A stretch of 64,000 nt of DNA from positions 868,001 through 932,000 of the forward strand of contig NZ_CANLNE010000003.1 of assembly GCF_947492555.1 (NCBI RefSeq). Reading direction: 5' to 3'. The notes below the pieces were generated by a model. That model ran no database searches. It was given only the letters and a program-made list of their open reading frames with translations, and was not told where the DNA came from. Shown piece by piece: positions 36,645 through 46,579 of the stretch (positions are counted from its first letter, which is position 1; the number at the start of each line of letters is the position of its first letter). The stretch comes from an uncultured Roseobacter sp. GTDB lineage: Bacteria; Pseudomonadota; Alphaproteobacteria; Rhodobacterales; Rhodobacteraceae. Made by a program: the position numbers and the translations under genes.

Positions 36645-37441
36645 CATGCCACCTGCGCCGGTTGTGGAGGGGCAAAATCTGAAATCTCGACCGCGTCTTT
36701 GGTGAAGCGACAGAAACTCCCCGCAGGAACGGCGTGCCACTCAGCGGCATCTTCTTCATAGGGTTCGGAAACGACAGCCCAGCCGCGACGGGCGTCGTGC
36801 CATTGATAGTAAAGCGACGGGGCGAGGTGATCAGACGCGTAGCGGATCGCGTAGAGTGTCTCGCCATCCGAGAGCGCCGCCGTGCAGCGGATGAGCGGCC
36901 CCTTAAAACCAAATCCCGCGGCCATGGACTGCAGCCTTCCCACCGCAGCCTCCAACGCGCCACGCGGATCATCATCGAGCCCTAGGGCGCAGGCAATCAG
37001 GAACAGGGCCTCGCTGTCCGTGGCGCCGCGTCGCGCCGAATAGAGGGCGTCATCAATCATCATATCGGCGGATTTGCGGAAGTGTTCAAAACCGCCCACC
37101 TGCCCGTTGTGCATGAAGGACCAGCGCCCCTGCACGAAGGGATGGCAGTTGTTGCGGCTGGTCGCCGTGCCGGTGGAGGCCCGCACGTGGGCCAGAAACA
37201 GCGGCGATTGCACCTGATCAGCGAGAGCCGCCAGGTTGGGATCGGACCACGCCGGGTAAACATCCCGGTAAAGGCCCGGCTCCGGCCGTTTATCATACCA
37301 CGCCAGCCCGAAGCCGTCCGCGTTGATCGTCGTCTTGCATTCGGTGGCAGCCCGCGACTGAATGATCAGCGAGTGCGCGGGGGCCGTCAGAATCTCGGAC
37401 AGGAAGATCGGCGCGCCGTGATAGGCGGCCCAGCGACACAT
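36644..37441 (-). CDS. class II glutamine amidotransferase
   Basis: An Ntn-hydrolase amidotransferase domain of 265 residues. The nucleophile is Cys2 (MCRWAAYHG), with DGFGLAWYD, FLAHVRASTG and FMHNGQVGGFEHF forming the glutamine pocket. It resembles the YafJ/EgtC type, which lacks a second domain. The start ATG overlaps the stop of a 68-residue gene by one base (TGATG). The acceptor substrate is unknown; no ergothioneine or purine genes are beside it. Confidence 0.92.
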   Translation of the reverse strand: MCRWAAYHGAPIFLSEILTAPAHSLIIQSRAATECKTTINADGFGLAWYDKRPEPGLYRDVYPAWSDPNLAALADQVQSPLFLAHVRASTGTATSRNNCHPFVQGRWSFMHNGQVGGFEHFRKSADMMIDDALYSARRGATDSEALFLIACALGLDDDPRGALEAAVGRLQSMAAGFGFKGPLIRCTAALSDGETLYAIRYASDHLAPSLYYQWHDARRGWAVVSEPYEEDAAEWHAVPAGSFCRFTKDAVEISDFAPPQPAQVA

Positions 37442-37647
37442 CAGTGTCCCCGATTGTGGATGCGTCCATAGAGGCGGGTGATGATCCGGCTGGCCGTCTT
37501 CTCAAAGAGGCAGGGCACAAACGCATGCACAAGCGCCGCACCGGCGGCTGCAAACAGCGATAGGGCGAACCGCAGGGCAAAGAGCATGTGCTGAAAGAAC
37601 GTCTCATCGACGGTTGCCGGGTGAGAAAGGAAAATGCGCTGGAACAT
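37441..37647 (-). CDS. small membrane protein (DUF6356-like)
   Basis: A protein of 68 residues: MFQRIFLSHPATVDETFFQHMLFA, then a hydrophobic segment FALSLFAAAGAALVHAFVPCLF and a basic tail. It matches, from memory, DUF6356, small alphaproteobacterial proteins with one or two membrane segments. It is upstream of the amidotransferase gene (one base overlap), with GGAGGC as ribosome site. Function unknown. Confidence 0.75.
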   Translation of the reverse strand: MFQRIFLSHPATVDETFFQHMLFALRFALSLFAAAGAALVHAFVPCLFEKTASRIITRLYGRIHNRGH

Positions 37648-37665
37648 GGGGGCCTCCTGTTGTGT

Positions 37666-37683
37666 TTCGATACATATATCGAA
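37666..37683. promoter_or_regulatory. inverted repeat upstream of the Lrp-type gene
   Basis: The arms TTCGATA (37666-37672) and TATCGAA (37677-37683) are perfect with CATA between. It lies 78 bases before the Lrp start and 19 before the start of the divergent small gene, in the right place to regulate both. The encoded Lrp/AsnC protein is the natural candidate (inference). Confidence 0.55.
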
Positions 37684-37760
37684 TGGATCAGGGGAATTTG
37701 TCCCAATTTGCTACGCGAGATAGATTGACTGCGGGATTTTTTCAACCATAAGCTCCGATC

Positions 37761-38219
37761 ATGATGACAATCGATGAAACGGACCGCCGAATCCTCTCCC
37801 ATTTGCAGCAGGATGCCAGCATGCCACTGGATGCATTGGGCGAGGCTGTGCACCTCAGCCGAAACGCCTGCTGGCGGCGCATCAAGGCGCTGGAAAAATC
37901 CGGCGTGATCGCCAAACGCGTCACCGTACTTGATCCCGACAAAGTTGGCCTTGGGCTGATGGTTTTCATCATGATCCGCACGAACGCCCATGCGCCTGAC
38001 TGGCTGGAGGCCTTTCGCAAAGCCACCCGCGCCATGCCGGAAATCCTCGGCGTCTACAGAATGTCGGGGGACCTCGACTATTTGATCCGGGCGCGCGTGG
38101 CGGATATGCCGGATTATGATCGGCTTTATCAGGCGTTGATCAAACGTGTGCCGCTGTCGGATGTCTCTGCCAGCTTCGTGATGGAGCAGATCAAGGACAC
38201 CTCGCAACTACCTCTCTAG
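37761..38219 (+). CDS. Lrp/AsnC family transcriptional regulator
   Basis: A leucine-responsive-type regulator of 152 residues. The helix-turn-helix (TDRRILSHLQQDASMPLDALGEAVHLSRNACWRRIKALE) and the RAM ligand-binding domain (VYRMSGDLDYLIRARVADM) are in the standard order and length. It is followed after 13 bp by an SMR transporter gene, so the pair probably forms an export system controlled by its substrate (inference). An inverted repeat upstream is a likely binding site. Confidence 0.94.
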   Translation: MMTIDETDRRILSHLQQDASMPLDALGEAVHLSRNACWRRIKALEKSGVIAKRVTVLDPDKVGLGLMVFIMIRTNAHAPDWLEAFRKATRAMPEILGVYRMSGDLDYLIRARVADMPDYDRLYQALIKRVPLSDVSASFVMEQIKDTSQLPL

Positions 38220-38232
38220 CAAGGGTTTTCAT

Positions 38233-38568
38233 ATGCCGCCACACTACCTCTATCTGATCGCTGCGGTTGTGATGGAAACCATCGGAACAACGGCGCTGCA
38301 GGCCTCCGCCCAGTTCAGCCGGTTCTGGCCCTCGGTGCTTGTGGTGGTGGCCTATGGCATCTCGTTCTACCTTTTGGCGCTGACCCTGCGGTTCATGCCG
38401 GTGGGGGTGGTCTACGCGATCTGGTCCGGGCTCGGCATTGTCTGTATCGCCTCCATCGGCTTTGTGATCTTCGGCCAAAGGCTCGACGGGCCTGCAGTGC
38501 TGGGGCTGGCGATGATCATCGGCGGGATCGCCGTGATCCATCTCTTTTCGGCCACCACGTCGCATTAA
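38233..38568 (+). CDS. SMR family multidrug efflux protein
   Basis: A small multidrug resistance protein of 111 residues with four helices. The key Glu is Glu15 in VVMETIGTTAL, and helix 3 has the WSGLGIVCIA motif (W63 region). AVLGLAMIIGGIAVIH is helix 4. It belongs to the EmrE/QacE-like group. Usually SMR proteins act as dimers exchanging cations for protons. It is 13 bp behind the Lrp-type gene. Confidence 0.93.
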   Translation: MPPHYLYLIAAVVMETIGTTALQASAQFSRFWPSVLVVVAYGISFYLLALTLRFMPVGVVYAIWSGLGIVCIASIGFVIFGQRLDGPAVLGLAMIIGGIAVIHLFSATTSH

Positions 38569-38666
38569 CCAGCGGCGATTTCCCCTAGCATTCTGCGCCG
38601 CAGCGGGGTATGCGCGCCCCAACCCGCACGCTCAGGCGTGTCTTTCCCATTTCAAAGGCTCTCTTC

Positions 38667-40484
38667 ATGGACCTGCGCAACATCGCAATCATCGCTCACG
38701 TTGACCACGGCAAGACGACGCTGGTGGACGAACTGCTCAAGCAATCCGGCACCTATCGCGAAAATCAGGCCACGACAGAACGCGCGATGGACAGCAATGA
38801 TTTGGAGCGGGAGCGCGGGATCACCATCCTGGCCAAGGCCACGTCTGTCGAATGGAAAGGCACGCGGATCAACATTGTCGACACGCCCGGACACGCGGAT
38901 TTCGGCGGCGAGGTCGAGCGTATCCTGTCCATGGTGGACGGCGTTGTGCTGCTTGTGGATGCTGCCGAAGGGCCCATGCCGCAGACCAAATTCGTGACCT
39001 CCAAGGCGCTGGCACTGGGACTGCGTCCCATCGTGGTGCTGAACAAGGTCGACAAGCCGGATGCGGAGCCTGACCGGGCGCTGGATGAGTGTTTCGATCT
39101 TTTTGCCAACCTTGGCGCAGATGACAACCAACTGGATTTCCCGGCGATGTATGCCTCTGGCCGCAATGGCTGGGCGGATATGGAGCTGGACGGACCGCGC
39201 GAGGATCTGTCCGCCCTCTTCGATCTGGTGGTGGATCACGTCCCTGCCCCGACGCAGGTGGAACAACGTGAGGCACCTTTCCGGATGCTGGCAACCACCC
39301 TTGGCGCGGATCCTTTCATTGGCCGTATCCTGACGGGCCGTGTCGAATCCGGCACGCTCAAGGCTGGTGAGACGGTCAAGGCGCTGTCACGGGACGGGGA
39401 TCAGGTGGAAAATTTCCGCGTCACCAAAATCCTCGCTTTCCGGGGCCTGACGCAACAGCCGATCGACCTGGCCGAAGCGGGCGATATCGTCAGCCTTGCC
39501 GGCATGTCCAAGGCCACCGTGGCCGACAGTATCGTTGCCCCGCAGGTAACGGAGGCCCTGCCCGCGCAGCCCATTGATCCGCCCACCATCACGGTCACCT
39601 TCGGCATCAACGACAGCCCGCTGGCGGGCCGGGATGGCAAAAAGGTGCAATCCCGTGTGATCCGCGAACGCCTGATGAAAGAGGCGGAATCCAACGTCGC
39701 GATCAAGATCAGCGATACCCCCGGCGGCGAGGCTTTCGAGGTCGCAGGCCGTGGTGAATTGCAGATGGGCGTACTTATCGAAAACATGCGCCGCGAAGGG
39801 TTCGAGCTCAGCATTTCCCGCCCGCAGGTTCTGTTTCAGGACATCGACGGCCAGCGTCACGAGCCCATCGAAGAAGCCACCATCGACGTGGACGATGAAT
39901 ACTCCGGCGCTGTGATTGAAAAAATCACCGGCGTTCGGCGCGGCGAGCTCGTGGAGATGAAACCGGCAGGCGCAGGCAAGACCCGGATCGTGGCGCATGT
40001 GCCATCTCGCGGGTTAATCGGCTATCACGGCGAGTTCCTGACCGACACGCGCGGGACCGGCGTGCTGAACCGGGTCTTTCACGGCTGGGCACCGCATAAG
40101 GGGCCGATCCCCGGGCGTCGCGCCGGTGTGCTGATCTCTATGGAAAACGGCTCTTCGGTGGCTTATGCGCTCTGGAACCTGGAAGAGCGTGGCAGGATGA
40201 TGATCGGCGCTCAGGCGGATGTCTATACGGGCATGATCATCGGCGAGCATAGCCGGGAGAACGATCTCGAAGTGAACCCGCTCAAGGGCAAGAAGCTGAC
40301 GAACGTGCGGGCCTCCGGCACCGATGAGGCGGTGCGGCTGACCACGCCGATCACGCTGTCGCTGGAGGAAGCCATCGCCTACATCGACGATGACGAGTTG
40401 GTCGAGGTCACGCCGAATGCGATCCGTCTGCGCAAACGCTATCTGGATCCGCATGAACGCAAACGCATGGCCAGAGCCAGCTAA
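38667..40484 (+). CDS. typA: translational GTPase TypA/BipA
   Basis: A ribosome-associated GTPase of 605 residues involved in 50S assembly at low temperature and stress. G1 is [13 protein letters not shown]2 region ERGITI, G3 DTPGHADF, G4 NKVDKPD; the EF-G-like domains and the C-terminal domain ([21 protein letters not shown]-type region) are complete. The frame is open from 38610 but the family start is MDLRNIAI at 38667. It is a single gene. Confidence 0.97.
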   Translation: MDLRNIAIIAHVDHGKTTLVDELLKQSGTYRENQATTERAMDSNDLERERGITILAKATSVEWKGTRINIVDTPGHADFGGEVERILSMVDGVVLLVDAAEGPMPQTKFVTSKALALGLRPIVVLNKVDKPDAEPDRALDECFDLFANLGADDNQLDFPAMYASGRNGWADMELDGPREDLSALFDLVVDHVPAPTQVEQREAPFRMLATTLGADPFIGRILTGRVESGTLKAGETVKALSRDGDQVENFRVTKILAFRGLTQQPIDLAEAGDIVSLAGMSKATVADSIVAPQVTEALPAQPIDPPTITVTFGINDSPLAGRDGKKVQSRVIRERLMKEAESNVAIKISDTPGGEAFEVAGRGELQMGVLIENMRREGFELSISRPQVLFQDIDGQRHEPIEEATIDVDDEYSGAVIEKITGVRRGELVEMKPAGAGKTRIVAHVPSRGLIGYHGEFLTDTRGTGVLNRVFHGWAPHKGPIPGRRAGVLISMENGSSVAYALWNLEERGRMMIGAQADVYTGMIIGEHSRENDLEVNPLKGKKLTNVRASGTDEAVRLTTPITLSLEEAIAYIDDDELVEVTPNAIRLRKRYLDPHERKRMARAS

Positions 40485-40487
40485 GCG

Positions 40488-40631
40488 TCACTTTTTCTTT
40501 GGTTCCTTCCCGTCGCCCTCATCTTCCGGTGAAGGCATCGGGAGCGGTTCTGCCTCCTCCATCTCCTTTTTGGTCCAGGGCTTCTGCTCTGGCTGGGAGG
40601 GGGAGCCTTTGTTGCCACCTGAGCTGTGCAT
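40488..40631 (-). CDS. small 47-residue charged protein
   Basis: Translation of the minus strand gives a 47-residue frame starting MHSSGGNKGSPSQPEQ, with a Trp-Thr-Lys-Lys-Glu-Met core (WTKKEM) and ending in a Lys-rich tail. The ATG is preceded by AAAGGACG at good spacing. It is hydrophilic and probably disordered. It lies 66 bp after the protease gene on the same strand and converges on typA with a gap of three bases. Its Gly/Ser/Lys-rich beginning resembles that of the protease. I recognise no family. Confidence 0.55.
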   Translation of the reverse strand: MHSSGGNKGSPSQPEQKPWTKKEMEEAEPLPMPSPEDEGDGKEPKKK

Positions 40632-40697
40632 ATCTGACGTCCTTTCTATGCGAACCTGCCCCGACCCAACGCGCCGGGGCAGAAAAGGTCATACAGA

Positions 40698-41723
40698 TCA
40701 GTTAATGTTGCGCACCGTATCAAACAACGATTTGGCGTTGTTGTTGAAGTAGGGCGAGTACATTTCCTGCGGTTTCGAGCTGCGGCGATAACTGTTCACG
40801 CCGTTGAGATAGTTCGACGTGCCGAACTTCAGCACCCATGGCCCGCCCGAGGACCCCCCCGTCAGATCGCTGCCGACGCCAATGGGCTTGGGGTTCGCAC
40901 CGACACTGCCATGATAGGCAAAGGAGGAATGGTTGGCGATCAGGCGGCGTCCGTTGAAGGGGGATGCAGCCGGATAGCCGTACTGACACCAATGCTGATA
41001 CTTTGACCAGTTCCACGCAAAGCCAAGCCAGCCGACGACCTGGCTGATCTTCTTGCCGTTCCTCTTATGCAGAACCGCGGCCCCCATATCCTGCGCGAGG
41101 CCCTTTGAGATGCCATGTTTGTACCACGACGTCCGAACGAAAAGTTGCTTGGCCTGCCATTGGCCATAGGGCGCCTGCCCATCGCGATAGGCCGGTACAA
41201 AGACCACATTGGTGGCCCACCCGCTGGAGGAATTGTTGCCCGCATGCAGGCAGTGCCCGGCAGAGTAGATCGCGTTGTTGCCAACCGAAGAGGCAGAGCA
41301 GACGAAATTGCGCCCGCCCCGTTTGAAGAACAACTTGCCCATGGCCCGATAGGGATACTGGGTGTAGGGGGTGAAAACCTCGTACCGCGTGAAGGGGCCG
41401 GGGTAGTTGTATCCGCCCGAGGTGGCCTGGGTGTCTTCCTCGGCGGCCTCGGCATCGTCATCCGGTGCGCCGCCTTCGACGACGGTGCCACCACCCGCGT
41501 CCTGCGTTTCCGCAGGGGCCTCATCCTCTGCCAGATCGTCGTCGTCAATCTCGATGATATCGCAGGGCGTGGCGTCTTCCATTTCTGCCGCGGTCCAAAG
41601 CTCATCCGATCCATCGTCGGTGGTCTGCATCGCGATCATGGGGGTGGACATGTTGCCTTCGGTGGCGTCCATTTCGGGTTGGCGGCCGCCGTCGCCGCCA
41701 CTGCCTTTGCTTTTGTCAGCCAT
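40698..41723 (-). CDS. trypsin-like serine protease with an acidic N-terminal leader
   Basis: A chymotrypsin-fold peptidase of 341 residues. The catalytic triad is His157 (SAGHCLHAG), Asp212 (AQDMGAAVL) and Ser292 (GGSSGGPW), and the first 100 residues are a low-complexity, acidic leader (IEIDDDDLAEDEAP). No Sec or Tat signal is seen, so it either stays in the cytoplasm, is secreted by a leaderless route, or has a leader that is processed. The start at 41723 follows AAGGAC; the frame opens upstream to 41825. A 47-residue ORF follows on the same strand. Confidence 0.88.
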   Translation of the reverse strand: MADKSKGSGGDGGRQPEMDATEGNMSTPMIAMQTTDDGSDELWTAAEMEDATPCDIIEIDDDDLAEDEAPAETQDAGGGTVVEGGAPDDDAEAAEEDTQATSGGYNYPGPFTRYEVFTPYTQYPYRAMGKLFFKRGGRNFVCSASSVGNNAIYSAGHCLHAGNNSSSGWATNVVFVPAYRDGQAPYGQWQAKQLFVRTSWYKHGISKGLAQDMGAAVLHKRNGKKISQVVGWLGFAWNWSKYQHWCQYGYPAASPFNGRRLIANHSSFAYHGSVGANPKPIGVGSDLTGGSSGGPWVLKFGTSNYLNGVNSYRRSSKPQEMYSPYFNNNAKSLFDTVRNIN

Positions 41724-41958
41724 TTTAAAGTCCTTCCAATAAAGTATTTTTGCGAAAAATGCGGAAAGAAAATTCCGGTCGCCGTCGAAAATAGATTTTG
41801 AAAAAATGCCGGAAAATTCCCGCATACCAAGAATGCAGGGGCACCGGGCCTCTGTCCAGACGGGCTTTTAGAGTAATTTTGTGACTTTGAAAAATACTTA
41901 AAAGTCAGATTATTGCGCGCAGAGCTGCGTCCCGGCCCCAAGCTTATCGGCAAGAAAC

Positions 41959-41975
41959 CGCCCAAAAAATGGGCG
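41959..41975 (-). terminator. weak hairpin downstream of the DUF1330 gene
   Basis: CGCCCA / TGGGCG arms with a five-base A/T loop, followed on the minus strand by GTTTCTT. It lies 42 bp past the DUF1330 stop and may end the alaS transcript. Confidence 0.4.
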
Positions 41976-42016
41976 CTTCACTGCGGGGAACGATTCGGTG
42001 CGCGCAGGCCGGAAGG

Positions 42017-42307
42017 CTAGTCTTCGGAGGTTTCGATGACCATCAGTTCACGCTCGGACGCATCCCGCGCGTGGCTCAGCGCCCGCTGATATTCTGGGGA
42101 GTTATAGCAGTTTTCGGCCGCTTCGACGGATGGAAACCTGGCGACGACATTGCGCGGGCGCGCCTGCCCTTCCAGCTGCACGAACCTGCCGCCACGCGCG
42201 ATGAAGTGACCACCGTGAGCAGCAATCGCCTCGGTCGCAAGGGCTGCGTATTTGCCATATGCCTCGTCGTCGGTGACGGTGACATGGGCGATCCAGAGTG
42301 CTCCCAT
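42017..42307 (-). CDS. DUF1330 domain protein
   Basis: A dimeric alpha/beta-barrel-like protein of 96 residues: ALWIAHVTVTDDEAYGKYAALATEAIAAHGGHFIARGG and ARPRNVVARFPSVEAAENCYNSPEYQRAL are the DUF1330 signature. These are small proteins of unknown function related to the ABM fold. It starts 4 bp after the alaS stop, so it is part of that transcript. Confidence 0.92.
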   Translation of the reverse strand: MGALWIAHVTVTDDEAYGKYAALATEAIAAHGGHFIARGGRFVQLEGQARPRNVVARFPSVEAAENCYNSPEYQRALSHARDASERELMVIETSED

Positions 42308-42311
42308 TGAT

Positions 42312-44999
42312 CTATCCTTTCAAAACCTGTTCCGCCGCTGCAATCGCCGCATCGGCATTGGCCACATCGCGCGCGCCGCCCTGGGCCATATCGGGGCGCC
42401 CGCCGCCGCCCTTGCCGCCCAATTCGACCACAACCGACTTTACGATGTCCACGGCGGAGAGTTTGCCGGTCAGATCCGTGGTGACGCCGGCGGCCACGGC
42501 AGCCTTGTCACCGGTATCTGCAATCAGCAAGACCGCGCCGCTTCCGATCTTGTCCTTGAACTGATCGACCAGCGCGGGCAGATCCTTGCCCGTTACGCCC
42601 GACAGAACCTGCGCGATGAAGGGGATGCCAGCGACGTCCCGCACTTCGGGTGCGGCTGTGCCGCTGCCGCCGGACATGGCGAGCTCCCGGCGCAGTTGAG
42701 CAACCTCATTGGCAAGGCTGCGCCGCTCTTCCAGCAGACCGCGCACCCGGTCGGGCACATCGGCAGGCTGTGCCTTGAGATCAAGGGCGACCTCGGCCAG
42801 CCGGTGATCCTGCGTGCGCAGATAGCTCATGGCGGCCGCCCCGGTCAGCGCTTCGATCCGGCGGACACCGGCACTGCTGGCGCTGTCGCTCAGGGTCACG
42901 AAGGCGCCGATGTCACCGGTCTGGCGCACATGGGTGCCGCCGCAGAGCTCCAGCGAATAGGTGTCGCCATCAGTGCCCTTGCCGGAGCCGTCCTTGCGCC
43001 CCATGGACACCACCCGCACTTCATCACCGTACTTCTCGCCAAAGAGCGCCTGCGCGCCAAGCGCCCGCGCGTCATCGGGCGTCATAATCCGCGTATCGAC
43101 CGGGGCGTTCTGGCGGATATAGCGGTTCACATCGGTCTCGACACGCTCCAACTCCTCTTGCGACAGGGCCTGAGTGTGGCTGAAATCAAACCGCAACCGG
43201 TCCTCGGCATTGAGCGAGCCGCGTTGGGCGACGTGGTCTCCCAGCGCCTCGCGCAGCGCTTCGTGCAAGAGATGCGTGGCGGAGTGGTTGGCCCGAATGG
43301 AGGTGCGGCGCGCGTGCATGACCTCGAGCTGAATCGCGTCCCCGGCTTTCAACGTGCCCGCCTCTGCCGAGACATAGTGTGCAAAGAGCCCGTCACCGCG
43401 TTTTTGCACATCGCTGACCTGCCCCAGAAACCGGGTCTCGGAGGCTTCATGCGTGCCCTCCAGAACGCGAACATACCCGTGATCCGCAACCTGCCCGCCG
43501 GACTCCGCATAAAACGGTGTCTGGTTGAAAATGACCCAAGCCGGGCTGTCGGTCGTCAGCGCATCGATCTCCTTGCCGTCCTCGACAATCGCCAGGACCA
43601 CGCCTTCGGCGATCTCGGTGTCATAGCCGAGAAAATCCGTGGCCCCATGTTTATCCGCCAGATCGAACCAGATGGTCGCATCCGCCGCTTCGCCGGACCC
43701 GGCCCAGGCTGCGCGAGCCTTGGCCTTTTGCTCTGCCATCGCCGCATCGAAGCCATCGGTGTCCACTGCCCGGCCCTTTTCACGCAGGGCGTCCTGCGTC
43801 AAATCCAGTGGAAATCCGTAGGTGTCATAAAGCTTGAACGCCGCAGCACCCGGCAGCTCCGCGCTCTCGGCAAGCCCTGCCAGTTCATCATCCAGCAGCT
43901 TCAGGCCGCGATCCAATGTCTGACGGAACCGCGTTTCCTCCTGCAGCAAGGTCTGTTCGATCATGCTCTGGGCCTGGCCAAGCTCGGGGTATGCGGCCCC
44001 CATCTGACGGACAAGCGCGGGCACCAGCTGGTGCATCAGCGGATCTTTTGCCCCCAGCAGATGCGCATGCCGCATGGCGCGACGCATGATCCGGCGCAGC
44101 ACGTATCCTCGCCCGTCATTGCTCGGCATCACGCCATCGGCCATGAGGAAAGAGGTGGAGCGCAAATGGTCGGCGATCACCCGGTGATGGGTTTTGCCCG
44201 GGCCATCGGGGTCGGTGCTGGTGGCATCGGCCGAGGCCTCGATGAGGTTGCGCATGAGATCCGTGGCGTAGTTGTCGTTGGTGCCCTGCAGCAGAGCGGC
44301 AACGCGCTCGATCCCCATGCCCGTGTCGATGGATTGCGCGGCCAGATCCCGCCGCGTGCCGTCCTCGAACTGCTCATATTGCATGAAAACGAGGTTCCAG
44401 ATTTCCACAAACCGGTCGCCATCCTCTTCAGGACTGCCGGGAGGCCCCCCCCAGATATGATCCCCGTGGTCGTAGAAAATCTCCGTGCAGGGACCACAAG
44501 GGCCCGTCGGTCCCATCATCCAGAAATTGTCATTGGTTGCGATGCGGATGATGCGGTCTTGCGGAACACCAATCTTCTTCCAGATCTCTGCCGCTTCGTC
44601 ATCGGTGTGGTAGACGGTGACATAGAGCCGGTTCTTGTCGATCCCGAGATCGCGCGTAATCAACTCCCAGGCGAACCTGATGGCGTCCGCCTTGAAATAG
44701 TCGCCGAAGCTGAAATTCCCGAGCATTTCAAAGAAGGTATGGTGGCGCGCGGTATAGCCGACGTTGTCGAGATCATTGTGCTTGCCGCCCGCGCGCACGC
44801 ATTTCTGCGCAGTTGTGGCGCGTTTGTAGTCCCGCGTCTCCACCCCGGTAAAGAGGTTCTTGAACTGCACCATACCGGAGTTCGCAAACATCAGCGTGGG
44901 GTCGTTGCGCGGCACCAGCGGGCTGGACGGCACAACCGCGTGACCCTGCTTGTCGAAATAGGACAGGAAGGTAGAGCGGATATCGTTCAGCGTTTGCAT
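42312..44999 (-). CDS. alaS: alanine--tRNA ligase
   Basis: Alanyl-tRNA synthetase, about 895 residues. The class II core (motif 1 in [13 protein letters not shown] and motif 2 in [19 protein letters not shown]), the tRNA-recognition domain, the editing domain with [11 protein letters not shown] and the C-terminal [13 protein letters not shown] zinc site are present, and the C-terminal glycine-rich domain ([23 protein letters not shown]) is complete. The start is MQTLNDIRS at 44999. Between it and recA upstream is a terminator (45078-45111). Confidence 0.97.
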   Translation of the reverse strand: MQTLNDIRSTFLSYFDKQGHAVVPSSPLVPRNDPTLMFANSGMVQFKNLFTGVETRDYKRATTAQKCVRAGGKHNDLDNVGYTARHHTFFEMLGNFSFGDYFKADAIRFAWELITRDLGIDKNRLYVTVYHTDDEAAEIWKKIGVPQDRIIRIATNDNFWMMGPTGPCGPCTEIFYDHGDHIWGGPPGSPEEDGDRFVEIWNLVFMQYEQFEDGTRRDLAAQSIDTGMGIERVAALLQGTNDNYATDLMRNLIEASADATSTDPDGPGKTHHRVIADHLRSTSFLMADGVMPSNDGRGYVLRRIMRRAMRHAHLLGAKDPLMHQLVPALVRQMGAAYPELGQAQSMIEQTLLQEETRFRQTLDRGLKLLDDELAGLAESAELPGAAAFKLYDTYGFPLDLTQDALREKGRAVDTDGFDAAMAEQKAKARAAWAGSGEAADATIWFDLADKHGATDFLGYDTEIAEGVVLAIVEDGKEIDALTTDSPAWVIFNQTPFYAESGGQVADHGYVRVLEGTHEASETRFLGQVSDVQKRGDGLFAHYVSAEAGTLKAGDAIQLEVMHARRTSIRANHSATHLLHEALREALGDHVAQRGSLNAEDRLRFDFSHTQALSQEELERVETDVNRYIRQNAPVDTRIMTPDDARALGAQALFGEKYGDEVRVVSMGRKDGSGKGTDGDTYSLELCGGTHVRQTGDIGAFVTLSDSASSAGVRRIEALTGAAAMSYLRTQDHRLAEVALDLKAQPADVPDRVRGLLEERRSLANEVAQLRRELAMSGGSGTAAPEVRDVAGIPFIAQVLSGVTGKDLPALVDQFKDKIGSGAVLLIADTGDKAAVAAGVTTDLTGKLSAVDIVKSVVVELGGKGGGGRPDMAQGGARDVANADAAIAAAEQVLKG

Positions 45000-45077
45000 G
45001 GCGGGCCTTTGAGCGTGTTTACCGGTTTGCGTCAAATAGCCCGCCCGCTGACGGCTGTCCACGGGCGATTGTGGACG

Positions 45078-45111
45078 AAAACGGGGCGTACCGTGATGAT
45101 ACGCCCCGTTT
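45078..45111 (-). terminator. intrinsic terminator after recA
   Basis: On the minus strand AAACGGGGCGTA pairs with TACGCCCCGTTT around a 10-base loop, followed by TTCG. It lies between the recA stop and the alaS start. Confidence 0.8.
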
Positions 45112-45164
45112 GAGAATGCTCCGAGACGGTCGCGCCGGTTGCCGGACCGTCGCGTCTGGTCAGG

Positions 45165-46244
45165 TCAGGCCTCCAGAATGTCGTCATCTTCCTTGCGTTC
45201 ATGCGCAGGCATGTCGAAATCAAGCCCATGCGCCGCGCGGATCTTGTCCTCGATCTCCAGCGCCATCTGCACGTTTTCGCGCAGGAAGCTCTTGGCATTT
45301 TCACGCCCCTGCCCGATCCGCTCGTCACCATAGCTGAACCAGGAGCCCGACTTGTCCACGACGCCAGCCGCGACGCCGAGATCGAGCAATTCGCCCATCT
45401 TGGAGATGCCTTCGCCGTACATGATGTCGAACTCGACCTGCTTGAAGGGCGCGGCGACCTTGTTCTTGACCACTTTCACGCGGGTGTGGTTGCCGACCAC
45501 CTCGTCGCGGTCTTTGAGTGCGCCGATGCGACGGATGTCGAGGCGCACAGAGGAGTAGAATTTCAGGGCGTTGCCGCCCGTGGTGGTTTCAGGCGAGCCG
45601 AACATCACACCGATTTTCATCCGGATCTGGTTGATGAAGATCACCATGCAGTTGGAGCGGCTGATCGAGCCGGTCAGTTTGCGCATCGCCTGGCTCATCA
45701 GACGTGCCTGCACGCCGACCGAACTGTCGCCCATATCGCCCTCAAGCTCGGACTTCGGGGTCAGCGCGGCCACGGAATCGACGATGACCATGTTCACCGC
45801 GCCGGAGCGGACCAGCGTATCGGTGATCTCGAGCGCCTGCTCGCCGGTATCGGGCTGGCTGATCAGCAGCTCATCGAGATCGACGCCAAGTTTCTTGGCA
45901 TAGGTCGGGTCCAGCGCGTGTTCCGCATCCACAAAGGCACAGACGCCCCCCGCCTTTTGCTGCTCTGCAACGCAATGCAGGGTGAGCGTGGTCTTGCCCG
46001 AGCTTTCCGGTCCGTAGATTTCGACAATACGGCCCATAGGCAGACCGCCAATGCCAAGCGCGATGTCCAGCCCCAGGGAACCGGTGGAACTGGATTTGAT
46101 GTCCTGCACAGCCCCTTCCTGGCCCAGTTTCATGATCGAGCCCTTGCCGAACTGGCGTTCGATCTGCGCCAATGCGGAATCCAGCGCCTTCTGCTTGTCT
46201 GCCGATTTCTTACTATCCATGCTCAATAAATCTGCCGTTGCCAT
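45165..46244 (-). CDS. recA: recombinase RecA
   Basis: The DNA-strand-exchange and SOS co-protease RecA, 359 residues. Walker A is [11 protein letters not shown]1/L2 loops include [13 protein letters not shown] and [26 protein letters not shown], and the C-terminal acidic tail is present. The ATG at 46244 follows GAGGAA; a second ATG at 46265 is less well placed. A LexA box GTTC-N7-GTTC lies 67-81 bp upstream. Confidence 0.97.
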   Translation of the reverse strand: MATADLLSMDSKKSADKQKALDSALAQIERQFGKGSIMKLGQEGAVQDIKSSSTGSLGLDIALGIGGLPMGRIVEIYGPESSGKTTLTLHCVAEQQKAGGVCAFVDAEHALDPTYAKKLGVDLDELLISQPDTGEQALEITDTLVRSGAVNMVIVDSVAALTPKSELEGDMGDSSVGVQARLMSQAMRKLTGSISRSNCMVIFINQIRMKIGVMFGSPETTTGGNALKFYSSVRLDIRRIGALKDRDEVVGNHTRVKVVKNKVAAPFKQVEFDIMYGEGISKMGELLDLGVAAGVVDKSGSWFSYGDERIGQGRENAKSFLRENVQMALEIEDKIRAAHGLDFDMPAHERKEDDDILEA

Positions 46245-46579
46245 TGCGTTTCCTCTTAGTGTCATACTTCGCGAAACTCGGCAATGATTGCCGGCGCGCC
46301 TGATCGTAATGTTCTCATTACGTTCCTTATGAGATCAAAAAGAGAACATTTCAATCAAAATTTCGATAAACTATCTTTTGTCGAATCTGGTTAAGGAGAG
46401 GTTTAAGCAGCTCAACTTCTTTGCGCCGGGTGCGGCTGCGGGCTGAAAATTGTTTTTTGTTAAAGGCTTACAATGCTCTGGAGCGGCTGCGCCGCCGTCT
46501 GGAAGGGCGGGCAGGATGATCGATAACTGTCAGGGTGGGCGCCCGTTTTGCAGTCAGCAAACCATCTGGCAGTTTGCTG
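46245..46579. other. intergenic region carrying the recA promoter
   Basis: It holds the SOS box (46311-46325) and AT-rich sequence upstream of recA. The left part near cckA has no coding frame; the hairpin AGCAAAC ... GTTTGCT at 46556-46577 lies just after cckA but has no T-run. Confidence 0.5.
46311..46325 (-). promoter_or_regulatory. LexA (SOS) box of recA
   Basis: GTTC-TCATTAC-GTTC is an exact copy of the alphaproteobacterial SOS box GTTC-N7-GTTC, in the recA upstream region. Implies LexA control of recA here. Confidence 0.85.

Noticed and set aside
42252-45113. Plus-strand open frame of 953 codons antisense to alaS
   Set aside because: It is a full-length shadow of alaS caused by high GC in the third codon position; only the minus strand has conserved motifs.
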